From: Taibaiella sp965229095
Lineage (GTDB): Bacteria > Bacteroidota > Bacteroidia > Chitinophagales > Chitinophagaceae
Reading direction: 5' to 3'
DNA: 64,000 nt
Assembly (NCBI GenBank): GCA_965229095.1
Contig: OZ245855.1
Location: 4,898,001 to 4,962,000, forward strand
Shown here: in pieces, positions 23,352-31,774 of the stretch
Layout: every line of letters starts with the position of its first letter
Position numbering within the stretch: position 1 is the stretch's first letter
Made by a program: the position numbers and the translations under genes
The notes under the pieces: model-generated
The model's database searches: none
Told to the model about the DNA's origin: nothing
The model's input: the letters and a program-made list of their open reading frames with translations, nothing else

Positions 23352-25640
23352 ATGAATAAGAAGATTTTTAAATCAGTGCTGATGGCAACGGGGATTGTTG
23401 CTATGACTTCGGGAGCGTATGCCCAGAAAGCCCAGCCGGTATCGGCCGCGGCTTTTTCTATTCCTGTAAAGAACGGTAGTGTGGCCATGAGCCTGCAGGG
23501 AAAAGAACTGTCCCAGACAGGATTGGCAGCCCGGCTGCCGGCCTTATTGGGCCTTTCGGACAAACATACTTTTGTCCAGGTAACAGAGACAACCGATAAA
23601 CTTGGCTTTACGCATATTGGTTACCAGCAGTATTACCAGGGTGTGCCGATCGATGGGAGCAAAGTACTTGTTCATTTCAAAAAAGGGATCGCCAATAACA
23701 TTAATGGCAAAATTGCCCAGATAGGTACCATGGTAACATATGCTTCGATCAGCAAAGAAGAAGCCATTACCTATGCGAAAAGCAGCCTGGGGGTTACTAA
23801 ACTTTTAAACCAATATCCCGTGCAACTGGTGGTCGCTCCTGTAGCCGGTACTGCAAAAGGGAAAGAATATGCCCTGGTGTTTAAAGTGCGTATCGACGGC
23901 CGCAGTGCAGAAGGCAATATTGTCATGAACAATGTTTTTGTAGACGCATCTACCGGCAAGGTACTCAGTAAAACAGAGCTTATCGCACATACCGATGTAA
24001 ACGGTACGGCACATACTATCTATAGCGGCACCCGTACCATTGTAACCGACAGCACCGCTACAGGCTACAGGCTCCGGGATAACGGCAGGAAGATCGAAAC
24101 TTATGATGTAGGTGGTAAAGATGTATTAGACAATGGTACCGTGTTTTTCGATAGCCCCAGGGATTATTTCAATACGACCACAGATTGGAATGAGCAACCG
24201 GCGCTGATGAAAATGTCCCTGACCAATGTTACCAATAATATGCTTACCGGTCTTGGCTTTCAAACCGGCAAGTTCGTTACTTCTATCGTAGTTAAGGGAG
24301 ATATGGTCAACAATGAAATGGTTACCTGGCCGGATATAAAACTGGCGCCCAACAGCACGGCAACGCTGCCTATCCACTCCCGAAATATATACGTATTCCC
24401 AACCGATATAAACTACAGCGGAGGCTTTGCCAAGATCGACTTGTTTACTACCCAGGAACTCACCGACTCTGCATTTTTTGGCCTTACCAGTATTGTGCCC
24501 GGTACTTATCCCTGGACCGATGCACAGGGCAATGCGGGTACATACGAGATCGCACAAAAGAAAAACCCGGCTTTGGATGCGCATTGGGGTATGGAAATGA
24601 CACACGATTACTATAGTCAGGTATTTAACCGCAATAGCTATGATGGTAACGGCAGCGTAGTGAAGAACTTTATTAACGGCATCTGGCCCACTGCCTTTAC
24701 GCAGAATAATGCGGCAGCACTTCCAGCGCCTTATTTCAGCATGGTTTATGGCCTGGGCGACGGCGTTAATATGGATCCTGTAGTAGGCCTGGATGTAATG
24801 GGACACGAGTTTACGCACATGGTTACAGAAAGTAATGGTAACGGCGGCCTGGATTACCAGGGCGAATCCGGAGCCTTGAACGAATCGTTTTCCGATATAT
24901 TTGGTACTTGTATCGAATTTTTCACCAAAGGCGCCGATGCCAACTGGACGATGGGTGAAGGCATTATCCTGAACAATCCCGGCTTCTTCCGTTCTATGTC
25001 GGCTCCCAAGCTGGCGCAGAATCCCGATACTTACGGAGGGCAATACTGGGTAAACCCTAATAATACGCAGAACGATAATGGTGGCGTACATACCAACAGT
25101 GGTGTACAGAATAAATGGTTCTACCTGCTTACCGAAGGTGGTACCGGTACTAATGATAAAGGAGATGCCTATAACGTTACTGGTATCGGTATCGAAAAAG
25201 CGCAAAATATCACTTACCGCAACCTGATTACGTACTTAACACCACAATCGGATTATATGGATGCCTATCACGGTTCCCTGCAGGCGGCCGAAGACCTATT
25301 TGGCAGCACCACTGCTCCGGAATATGTTGCCGTAAAAGCAGCATGGTTTGCCGTTGGTGTAGGAGAGCAAGATAGTGCGACAGCCATTAATGAAATTGCC
25401 GTTAAAGAAAACGACCTGCAATTGTACCCTAACCCGGCTACCAGCAGGGTAACCATATCTTCTGCTATCGACAAAAATATCGATGCGCAGATCATTAATG
25501 TGGTAGGTGTACCGGTAATGAATGTCAAAGTAAGTAAAGGGCTTAATCCTGTAGATATTTCTACCCTGGCCAAAGGTATTTACATGATCCGTTACAATAC
25601 GGGCGTAAAAGGATATGTACAGAAGCTATCCGTCCTGTAA
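23352..25640 (+). CDS. Thermolysin-like M4 metallopeptidase with T9SS sorting domain
   Basis: Secreted zinc protease, 762 residues. Signal peptide residues 1-24 (ending SGAYA); FTP and PepSY inhibitory propeptide about 30-220; M4 catalytic domain with His485-Glu486 and His489 in MGHEFTHMVTE and the third ligand Glu511 in GESGALNESFSDIFG; helical C-terminal M4 domain; and finally a type A T9SS sorting domain about 690-762 (LQLYPNPATSRVTI... KLSVL). It would cross the outer membrane through the type IX system and be released or attached with the tail cleaved. It stands alone between hairpins. A TATATTTG box at 23316-23323 may be its -7 element. Confidence 0.95.
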   Translation: MNKKIFKSVLMATGIVAMTSGAYAQKAQPVSAAAFSIPVKNGSVAMSLQGKELSQTGLAARLPALLGLSDKHTFVQVTETTDKLGFTHIGYQQYYQGVPIDGSKVLVHFKKGIANNINGKIAQIGTMVTYASISKEEAITYAKSSLGVTKLLNQYPVQLVVAPVAGTAKGKEYALVFKVRIDGRSAEGNIVMNNVFVDASTGKVLSKTELIAHTDVNGTAHTIYSGTRTIVTDSTATGYRLRDNGRKIETYDVGGKDVLDNGTVFFDSPRDYFNTTTDWNEQPALMKMSLTNVTNNMLTGLGFQTGKFVTSIVVKGDMVNNEMVTWPDIKLAPNSTATLPIHSRNIYVFPTDINYSGGFAKIDLFTTQELTDSAFFGLTSIVPGTYPWTDAQGNAGTYEIAQKKNPALDAHWGMEMTHDYYSQVFNRNSYDGNGSVVKNFINGIWPTAFTQNNAAALPAPYFSMVYGLGDGVNMDPVVGLDVMGHEFTHMVTESNGNGGLDYQGESGALNESFSDIFGTCIEFFTKGADANWTMGEGIILNNPGFFRSMSAPKLAQNPDTYGGQYWVNPNNTQNDNGGVHTNSGVQNKWFYLLTEGGTGTNDKGDAYNVTGIGIEKAQNITYRNLITYLTPQSDYMDAYHGSLQAAEDLFGSTTAPEYVAVKAAWFAVGVGEQDSATAINEIAVKENDLQLYPNPATSRVTISSAIDKNIDAQIINVVGVPVMNVKVSKGLNPVDISTLAKGIYMIRYNTGVKGYVQKLSVL

Positions 25641-25663
25641 AGCAGGATTGTGGCTTAATTATC

Positions 25664-25703
25664 AAAGAGGCTGTTTCCGGGAGAAACAGCCTCTTTGCTT
25701 TTA
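25664..25703 (+). terminator. Bidirectional terminator between M4 protease and RiPP precursor genes
   Basis: 14-bp perfect stem, AAAGAGGCTGTTTC (25664-25677) with GAAACAGCCTCTTT (25683-25696), 5-nt loop, then a T-rich stretch. It separates convergent genes. Confidence 0.85.
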
Positions 25704-25919
25704 TGCTTCAGTACATTGTTCCCAGCAACTGGGCCTTTCCGAATTCCAGGATTCGCAGGTATGGCCGATACAGCTTAAGGCTCCGTTGGGAAGACTTATA
25801 GCTACGCAGTCGGGGCCGCTTGCTCCGCCTAATACCTGCATGTTGGCTTTCGCATTTAAAATGGTAATAGCTGTTTTTTGCAGGGACAGCTTTTTGAGTT
25901 GGGGTGTTTTCTTCTTCAT
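25701..25919 (-). CDS. Putative GG-leader RiPP (class I lanthipeptide-like) precursor peptide
   Basis: 72-residue peptide. Residues 1-32 look like a leader of Bacteroidota class I lanthipeptide precursors: a lysine-rich start MKKKTPQLKKLSLQK, then ITILNAKANMQVLGG ending in the double-glycine protease site at 31-32. The 40-residue core holds five Cys (38, 50, 55, 65, 69), six Ser and two Thr (for example GHTCESWNS and SCWEQCTEA), suited to lanthionine, disulfide or other crosslinks. A clear promoter lies 24 bp before the ATG and a terminator after the stop, so it is its own transcription unit. No LanB, LanC, radical SAM or peptidase-ABC gene is visible in the window. Alternative: an unmodified disulfide-rich secreted peptide. 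Confidence 0.7.
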   Translation of the reverse strand: MKKKTPQLKKLSLQKTAITILNAKANMQVLGGASGPDCVAISLPNGALSCIGHTCESWNSERPSCWEQCTEA

Positions 25920-25942
25920 CGTTTTGGGTATTTAGCTACGCT

Positions 25943-25973
25943 CAAAGGTAACCGATACCCTTTAGGGCAGCAA
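25943..25973 (-). promoter_or_regulatory. Promoter of the RiPP precursor gene
   Basis: On the minus strand TTG (complement of 25971-25973), a 20-bp spacer and TACCTTTG (complement of 25943-25950), a full Bacteroidota match with the same -7 box as the Rrf2 gene. It leaves a leader of roughly 15-20 nt. Confidence 0.75.
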
Positions 25974-26017
25974 TCCCCGGAAATAAGGAATTTTGTTAAA
26001 AACGCGGGGTGGGGCGG

Positions 26018-26758
26018 TTACTTTAAAATAAGTTCGGCGCAAATGATTCCTGTAGCTACAGCAACATTAAGGGATTCGGCGGCGCCAATTCCCGGGATCA
26101 GGATCTGCAAGGTGGCGGCCTGCGCCATAAGGGAAGACACACCCCTGGATTCGTTGCCCATAGCGATGATGCCGCAGGGAGCGGCGCCCAACTGTTTTAT
26201 ATTTTTCCCCGATAAAGAAGTAACATATAAGGGAAGCGTATTCTGGGCAATAAAATCCTCCGGCGGCATAACGATAATGTCGGTACGGAGCAAGCTGCCC
26301 ATAGAAGCCTGTACCACTTTAGGGTTATATACCTCCACGCAATCAGGAGAACAAATAACCTGGTTAATGCCAAACCAGTCGGTGGTACGGATAATGGTAC
26401 CCATATTGCCGGGATCCTGGATCTTTTCCAGGTACAGGCACCAATTAAGGGTTGAGGGGGTATAAACAGGGGGGGCAGGTTGTTCTGCGATCAGTACCAC
26501 TTCCTGCGCATGTTGCATACTGGTGATCTTTTCCAGCTCAAAATCCTGGCATAAGATCAGCTCGGCCTCGGGATGGTTTTCCACTAAGGCTTCATTTGCC
26601 CGCAACCAGGCCTCCGACAAGGCAATGGAACGTATCTTTTTATCGGATTGCAACCATTCTTTAGCATTTTTATCACCCTCTACCAGGTACGCGTTGTACT
26701 CTTTTCTGTATTTTTGCCGGCTTAATGATTGGAATAACCTGATCTGGGCTTTGGTCAT
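26018..26758 (-). CDS. TrmH/SpoU family RNA 2'-O-methyltransferase
   Basis: SAM-dependent RNA ribose methylase with the knotted SPOUT fold, 246 residues. The N-terminal substrate-binding part begins TKAQIRLFQSLSRQKYRKEYNAYLVEGDKNAKEW. SPOUT motif 1 is QDPGNMGTIIRTTDWFG, motif 2 is CGIIAMGNESRGVS, and motif 3 is ILIPGIGAAESLNVAVATGI, all intact. The target is rRNA or tRNA; which nucleotide cannot be read. It is divergent from the TamL gene (77 nt between starts) and upstream of the RiPP precursor, which has its own promoter. Confidence 0.93.
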   Translation of the reverse strand: MTKAQIRLFQSLSRQKYRKEYNAYLVEGDKNAKEWLQSDKKIRSIALSEAWLRANEALVENHPEAELILCQDFELEKITSMQHAQEVVLIAEQPAPPVYTPSTLNWCLYLEKIQDPGNMGTIIRTTDWFGINQVICSPDCVEVYNPKVVQASMGSLLRTDIIVMPPEDFIAQNTLPLYVTSLSGKNIKQLGAAPCGIIAMGNESRGVSSLMAQAATLQILIPGIGAAESLNVAVATGIICAELILK

Positions 26759-26834
26759 CTGGTAAATTTAAAAACAGGCAAATCTAACCAAACTTGTCGT
26801 CATTTTGATAAATTGCCACTCTATATCGCAATAC

Positions 26835-29255
26835 ATGCAGCTATCCACGAAATTTTTCTTTTCCCTTTTTATGCTTGCAGGTATTGCATTGTTATCGGGT
26901 TGCTCCAGTACCAAGTACCTGAAGGAAGATCAGTATCTTTTGCGTAACGTCAATATCAAGCTGAGCACGGATCGTACTATGGCCGAAAAAGGGGCGCTAA
27001 GCGACCAGCTATATGGCCTTATGCCGCAACAACCCAATTCTTATCTCTTTGGCATGTTCCCGGTAAAACTGTGGCTGTACAATGTAAGGTATAAGAAATA
27101 CCAGCAGGATACCGCCAATTTCCAGTTGACCTCGAAAGTAGTGGAAAAGCCCTCTTTGCTGGATACAACCATGATCTTCAGGGCGAGGAAGAATATGAAA
27201 GACTTTCTCCGCAATTCGGGCTATTTCTATGCACAAGTAGCCGATACGGTAAAGATCAAAGGGAAAAAAGCCTACGTCACCTACAAGGTAAATACCGGCA
27301 TCGAATACCTGATCGATGAAGTGAATTATGATATCGCCGATCCGGGTGTCGCTCAACTGGTAAGCAAACTGAAACAGGAGAGCTTGCTTACCAAAAGCAA
27401 GCCTTACAGCAATACATTGGCCGGAACCGAAAGGAACAGGCTGACGAATATTATCCGCAATTACGGCTATTACCGCTTTAGTGCCGACAACATCGATTTC
27501 GAGCTGGATACGCTGGATAAATCTTATTTCAAGAACCTGGAGAATCCTTTTGAGAGCGCCATCAATTTTATTACGCTGAAGCGGCAGAAAAAGAAACCGA
27601 CGCTCAATGTAAAAGTGATCATACATCCCACCGACGATAGCCTCGAATTCAGGCAATACACTTTCAAGAATGTGATCGTGATCCCTGATTATACGGATAC
27701 TACGGATCTCCGCAACAGTACACTTACCGAAAAGGAAGTAAACGGCCTCGTGTTCCGTTACCGTGAGCAATATGTACATACCGGTATCCTGGAAAAGAAG
27801 ATATTTATAAGGCCCGGCAGGCTTTATTCCCAGGATGATTATAACCAGACTTTGCGCCAGCTTAACGACCTGGGGATCTTCCAGTATGTGCGCATGTTCA
27901 TTTATGCCAACAGGCAGGACAGTCTTAACCGTACGCTGAACTGTTATATCATGATGAACAAAAACAAGAAGTACGATTTTGGTACCAATGTGGAAGTCTC
28001 GGGCGGCGATCTTTATGCCATTGGCACGGCAGCTAATGTTTCGGTGACGGATAAGAATTTCCTGAAAGGGGCCAACGAGCTGACGACCACAGTTTCTTAT
28101 GGTATCGAGCTGGGACAGAACAAGAATGCGAATGTGTCTTATCCGCGCCAGTTTTATTTGTTTTCCCAAAACCTGGGCGTCAATTTCAGGCTTACCTTTC
28201 CCAAGTTTATCCTGCCGGTGAGCCAGAGTAAATTCAGTCAGAGCACATTGCCCCGTACGGTGTTGACGGCCGGTGTCAATTCTCTTGACCGCTATCAGTA
28301 TTTCAACCTGGTCAGCGTTAATGCAGGTTATGGCTATGTCTGGAAAGAAACAGCGACCAAGACCTGGAATGTAAAACCCATATTTGTCAATACCCTGCAC
28401 CTGAGCAATATCTCCGATACTTTCCAGGCCCGTATCGACAGTATTCCTGCTATCAAGAACAGTTACCAGGAGACCTTTGTGGAAGGGGAGAGTGTCGAGT
28501 TCGTGATCAATACCGAAGGGCGCAGGCGTTGGCGTTATGCCTATCTGAAGCTGGGCGGAGAAGAAGCAGGGGCCTTGCTCAGCGGTATCAAAGGTCTTGG
28601 CGATGCCTTCAACAGCCCGTTCAGCTTTAACCATGCCCGTTATTTCAGGCTTGATTTTGATGCACGGCAATACCTGCTGCGCCGCAACTCCTCTTTAGCC
28701 TTCCGTTTCTACGGTGGTGTCGGTATTCCATACGGTGGCTCTACGATCCTGCCTTATATCAAACAGTATTTTGTGGGCGGCGCCTATAGCATCAGGGGTT
28801 GGCGCCCGCGTGTATTGGGCCCGGGCAGCTTTTACGACTCTGCGCGGCAAAACTCAACCGACAATTTGTTTATAGACCAGGCAGGCGATATCAAGCTGGA
28901 GTTTAACGCCGAATACCGTTTTGCCATGATCAAACTTTTTTCGGGAGCCATAAGCCTCAATGGCGCTGTATTTACTGATATGGGCAATATATGGCTGGCC
29001 CGTAAAGACGCTACCTTGCCCGGCGCCGATTTCGAATTCAAGAACCTGTACCAGGATATCGCGATAAGCTCGGGGGCCGGTGTACGGCTCGACCTGGGCG
29101 GCTTTCTGGTCGTAAGGTTCGATTGGGCCTTCCCCATTAAGAAGCCTTATGTCAACGATAACTATGGTTGGGTTATCAAAGAGATCGATCTTGGCGATCC
29201 CGACTGGCGGCAAAAGAACCTCAATCTGAACATTGCCATCGGCTATCCTTTCTAA
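26835..29255 (+). CDS. tamL: TamL: BamA/TamA-family outer-membrane lipoprotein
   Basis: Outer-membrane assembly factor of the Omp85 family, 806 residues from the ATG at 26835 (a TTG at 26805 adds a non-signal-like extension). Residues 1-23 form a lipoprotein signal with lipobox LSGC, followed by SSTKYLKEDQYLL. POTRA-like segments occupy roughly 30-400 and a D15-type 16-strand barrel the rest, with GGAYSIRGWRPR (the conserved RGW/RGF loop inside the barrel) and a terminal strand NLNIAIGYPF. A TamA homologue that is a lipoprotein is the Bacteroidota-specific TamL type. Its partner TamB lies about 6 kb downstream in the window but not in the same operon. Confidence 0.9.
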   Translation: MQLSTKFFFSLFMLAGIALLSGCSSTKYLKEDQYLLRNVNIKLSTDRTMAEKGALSDQLYGLMPQQPNSYLFGMFPVKLWLYNVRYKKYQQDTANFQLTSKVVEKPSLLDTTMIFRARKNMKDFLRNSGYFYAQVADTVKIKGKKAYVTYKVNTGIEYLIDEVNYDIADPGVAQLVSKLKQESLLTKSKPYSNTLAGTERNRLTNIIRNYGYYRFSADNIDFELDTLDKSYFKNLENPFESAINFITLKRQKKKPTLNVKVIIHPTDDSLEFRQYTFKNVIVIPDYTDTTDLRNSTLTEKEVNGLVFRYREQYVHTGILEKKIFIRPGRLYSQDDYNQTLRQLNDLGIFQYVRMFIYANRQDSLNRTLNCYIMMNKNKKYDFGTNVEVSGGDLYAIGTAANVSVTDKNFLKGANELTTTVSYGIELGQNKNANVSYPRQFYLFSQNLGVNFRLTFPKFILPVSQSKFSQSTLPRTVLTAGVNSLDRYQYFNLVSVNAGYGYVWKETATKTWNVKPIFVNTLHLSNISDTFQARIDSIPAIKNSYQETFVEGESVEFVINTEGRRRWRYAYLKLGGEEAGALLSGIKGLGDAFNSPFSFNHARYFRLDFDARQYLLRRNSSLAFRFYGGVGIPYGGSTILPYIKQYFVGGAYSIRGWRPRVLGPGSFYDSARQNSTDNLFIDQAGDIKLEFNAEYRFAMIKLFSGAISLNGAVFTDMGNIWLARKDATLPGADFEFKNLYQDIAISSGAGVRLDLGGFLVVRFDWAFPIKKPYVNDNYGWVIKEIDLGDPDWRQKNLNLNIAIGYPF

Positions 29256-29273
29256 GTAATGCACCTGTAAATA

Positions 29274-29303
29274 ATAAAAGCTTCCCCGCGGGGAAGCTTT
29301 TAT
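29274..29303 (+). terminator. Bidirectional terminator (30-bp perfect palindrome)
   Basis: ATAAAAGCTTCCCCG followed directly by its complement, ending in TTTTAT on both strands. It lies between the convergent TamL gene and the small membrane protein gene. Confidence 0.85.
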
Positions 29304-29325
29304 CGTTGCGGTAAGCAACCTTATA

Positions 29326-29871
29326 TTATCCCTGGTGGGAAAGTACCAGCTTGGCTTCGTTGTTGATCACTTCCAATGCTACTTCTACCGGCAAATCGTT
29401 TTCGTTGGATATAATGAAATCGATCATCTTCTGGTGCAGCTCTTTAGCCGAGCTTTCCGGGGGCAGCATGCCGGCTACCTGGTTGATCATGGCCATCTCC
29501 TGCTCTTTTACACTCTGCACGGTTTTCCATACCTGTGCTGATACGTATATCTGCTGGGAAAGGTTGTGTTCGTATTCCTGTCTGATAGCCATCAGTAACT
29601 CTGTTTGCAGGTCGCGGCTAGTCATGCCCGTAACATAAATGCGGGGTATCAGTACGCGGGGATGGATGCGTTCCATGTACAAGGCCAGGCGTTCGTATGC
29701 CTGCAGGCGCAGCCGCAAGGTAGTATCCATACCTTCCCGGAAAATGGCCAGGCGCCGCCGTTCGGTTTCGTTTACCAGAAAGCGCTTAACAATAAGGGTT
29801 GCAGCAACCAGGACTATAATAGCCGGTATCGTGTATTTCAGTATTTCGAGAATCGTTTGTGCCGTGTTCAT
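29326..29871 (-). CDS. Conserved membrane-anchored protein of unknown function
   Basis: 181 residues from the ATG complement at 29869-29871 (MNTAQTILEILKY); an upstream ATG would add MRLYPKNN. One N-terminal transmembrane helix (YTIPAIIVLVAATLIVKRF) is followed by a charged, helical cytoplasmic-type domain containing LRLQAYERLALYMERIHP and REYEHNLSQQIYVSAQVW. I recognise this pattern from uncharacterised proteins common in Bacteroidota, but attach no function. It is convergent with TamL and shares its terminator. The next 690 bp upstream are repeat-rich and gene-free. Confidence 0.75.
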   Translation of the reverse strand: MNTAQTILEILKYTIPAIIVLVAATLIVKRFLVNETERRRLAIFREGMDTTLRLRLQAYERLALYMERIHPRVLIPRIYVTGMTSRDLQTELLMAIRQEYEHNLSQQIYVSAQVWKTVQSVKEQEMAMINQVAGMLPPESSAKELHQKMIDFIISNENDLPVEVALEVINNEAKLVLSHQG

Positions 29872-30072
29872 GTTATTTTTTGGATACAGGCGCAAATATA
29901 CAATTTCGGGGGAATTTGCTTTTGCTGGTGTTTTTTGAAGGGGATTCCGTTTTCACGCAAAGGCGCAAAGGGCATTTTATGTCTGTTTTGAAATATTCGT
30001 TTGGTTAATTTCTCGCAGCGGTGCGGCTTTTAGTTAGCTCACGGAAGCTTGGATAATAGACTTATATTTTTT

Positions 30073-30213
30073 CGCAGCGGCGCAGCGGAACTGTTTTGTG
30101 AATATTGCTTACAGGGTATTAAAGTATGTTGTTGTTAATGGGCATACAGAGGCACTAAGGCACAAAGAAATTTTGGAATGGGACAGGAATTTTGTCGGTC
30201 TGAGCGGAGTCGG
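30073..30213 (+). repeat. Direct repeat, copy 1 (about 140 bp)
   Basis: Begins CGCAGCGGCGCAGCGGAACT and runs through AAGTATGTTGTTGTTAATGG and CAGAGGCACTAAGGCAC to GGAGTCGG. Copy 2 lies about 179 bp downstream with only around ten differences by eye. Confidence 0.85.
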
Positions 30214-30242
30214 AGACGGAAAAATAGTTGCCTGGTCTTTTC

Positions 30243-30391
30243 TCGCAGCGGCGCGGCGGTGCAGCGGAACTGTTTTGTGAATATTGCTTACAGAGCATTA
30301 AAGTATGTTGTTGTTAATGGGTACACAGAGGCACTAAGGCACAAAGAAAATTTGGAATGGGACAAAAATTTGTCTGTCTGAGTGGAGTCGG
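30243..30391 (+). repeat. Direct repeat, copy 2 (about 140 bp)
   Basis: Second copy of the 30073 repeat, with a slightly longer GC-rich head (CGCAGCGGCGCGGCGGTGCA) and a one-base deletion near the end. A partial third GC-rich head (TCTCGCGGCGGCGCAACGG) follows near 30412. Confidence 0.85.
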
Positions 30392-30558
30392 CAGAATATT
30401 TACCGGGCCTTTTCTCGCGGCGGCGCAACGGCGCAATGAAGCGTTGGGTTTATATACTTTATCATTCTGAAACAAACGGCTTGTAGTAATGAAATGTGTT
30501 ATAGGGGGAATTTGTATATTTGATTCTTAGTGTTAATCAATAAAAGTTAAATTGTAAC

Positions 30559-31692
30559 ATGATCTTTTTAAGTCACTCCGGCACAGATAAACCTTTAGTT
30601 GAAGAAATAGCCTTTGAACTGGTAAATGAGGGGATAAATGTTTGGCTGGATAAATGGGAGATGGAGAACGGTGATTTTATTACGCAGAAAATCTTAACTG
30701 GAATTAACGATAGCGATTTTGTGGTGATCTTTTTATCTCCGGAATCTCTTGAATCTAAATGGGTGAAAAAAGAATTGGAGAAGGCTATTGAAAAAGAGCT
30801 GGAGATAGGAAGAAAATTCTTGTTGCTAGTAAAATTAAGGCCCTGTATTTTACCTGAAGAAATAGAAGGCCGGGTTTATCTGAATTTTTCAGCTTCATTT
30901 ACCTTAAGTACAAATCAATTGGTCAAGTTATTAAAGGCTAAAACAGAAGACACTCCTGTTCCCGAAAAACCCTTGATCCCAATAAGAATAAATAATATTA
31001 TTCATGTTGATACCCATTCTTTAATCAGGCTTTTTACAAGAATAAATGATAGTGTTGTTCATAATGGGATAAGTAAAGAACAACTGCTTATAATACATGA
31101 TAAAGAATATGCCGATTTTAAGATGGCTGCTTATCAGGTGTTCGATGATTTTAAAAGTAAGAGGGATCATAAAGCAACGCATTATTTTAAAGAAACATTG
31201 AAGCAGATTGATGATTATGAAGAATTGCTTACTGAAGGCATCGTGAGGATATTAAGTCAATGTGAGAATTTCAGTTTTTATAATTTGATTTCCTCGGTTG
31301 GCTACTTTGCCAAGTCTATTCTGGTTACCATTGGTGCTACAATAGATCAGCTATGTGGAGGAGAAGTAGAACGCTTTGTCGGAACTAAACTTTACCATTC
31401 TCCTTTTGGTAGTAATAGCAGCTTTAATGAATTTTATCAAATTGAATCAATCACAAAATTCCAAATCTGGATGCCAGCCAACCAAAGCGATTATATTAGT
31501 TTTTGGGTGTCTGACAAATCTCTGCTCGCTAAAGATTTTGAGGATTTGCCATTCCCTAGAAATTTTAGGGAAGTCTATGATCCTGCAGCTCTATTTGAAT
31601 ATTTAATTCCGCAAATGGTGAGATCAGGATTGCGAAATCCAAGATGTCCCATTTGGTGGAATTTTAATGATGCTAAGGTTGGGCGTGGCTAA
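30559..31692 (+). CDS. TIR-domain protein with unrecognised C-terminal half
   Basis: 377 residues. Residues 1-130 form a bacterial TIR domain: MIFLSHSGTDKPLVEEIAFE, VWLDKWEMENGDF, FVVIFLSPESLESKWVKKEL. Glu72 in WVKKEL aligns with the catalytic Glu of NADase TIRs (SARM1 type), so NAD-cleaving activity is plausible. Residues 131-377 match no domain I know; they include a helical stretch (SLIRLFTRINDSVVHNGISK) and an aromatic-rich end (CPIWWNFNDAKVGRG). The gene is visibly AT-richer than its neighbours, lies by dispersed repeats and has no operon partners, which suggests horizontal acquisition. Antiphage defence by NAD depletion is possible but unproven. Confidence 0.85.
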   Translation: MIFLSHSGTDKPLVEEIAFELVNEGINVWLDKWEMENGDFITQKILTGINDSDFVVIFLSPESLESKWVKKELEKAIEKELEIGRKFLLLVKLRPCILPEEIEGRVYLNFSASFTLSTNQLVKLLKAKTEDTPVPEKPLIPIRINNIIHVDTHSLIRLFTRINDSVVHNGISKEQLLIIHDKEYADFKMAAYQVFDDFKSKRDHKATHYFKETLKQIDDYEELLTEGIVRILSQCENFSFYNLISSVGYFAKSILVTIGATIDQLCGGEVERFVGTKLYHSPFGSNSSFNEFYQIESITKFQIWMPANQSDYISFWVSDKSLLAKDFEDLPFPRNFREVYDPAALFEYLIPQMVRSGLRNPRCPIWWNFNDAKVGRG

Positions 31693-31774
31693 TCTGAGAT
31701 GAGTCCTCGGAGGATATTTACTGCGCCAGAGTAGCTCATTCCGGCAGGGTATGTACAATATGCAAACGGCAGGA

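Larger units (their letters stand above)
29872..30558. other. Gene-free, repeat-rich intergenic region
   Basis: About 690 bp with no convincing gene. It holds several copies of short motifs such as TCGCAGCGGCGC and CACAGAGGCACTAAGGCAC, and one longer direct repeat listed separately. Small open frames across it follow the repeats and look fortuitous. The last 80 bp are AT-rich and lead into the TIR gene; TATATTTG at 30515-30522 may be its -7 box, without a good -33 partner. Confidence 0.75.

Noticed and set aside
24126..25205. 359-codon open frame on the minus strand
   Set aside because: Shadow of the M4 protease gene, whose catalytic motifs are on the other strand.
27009..28670. 553-codon open frame on the minus strand
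   Set aside because: Fully antisense to TamL; its translation has no domain-like pattern and is explained by codon bias of the plus-strand gene.
30098..30381. Two small open frames beginning MNIAYR(V/A)LKYVVVNG
   Set aside because: They are the two copies of the 140-bp direct repeat; both overrun into GC-rich repeat sequence and show insertion/deletion differences, so repeat rather than protein is the simpler reading.
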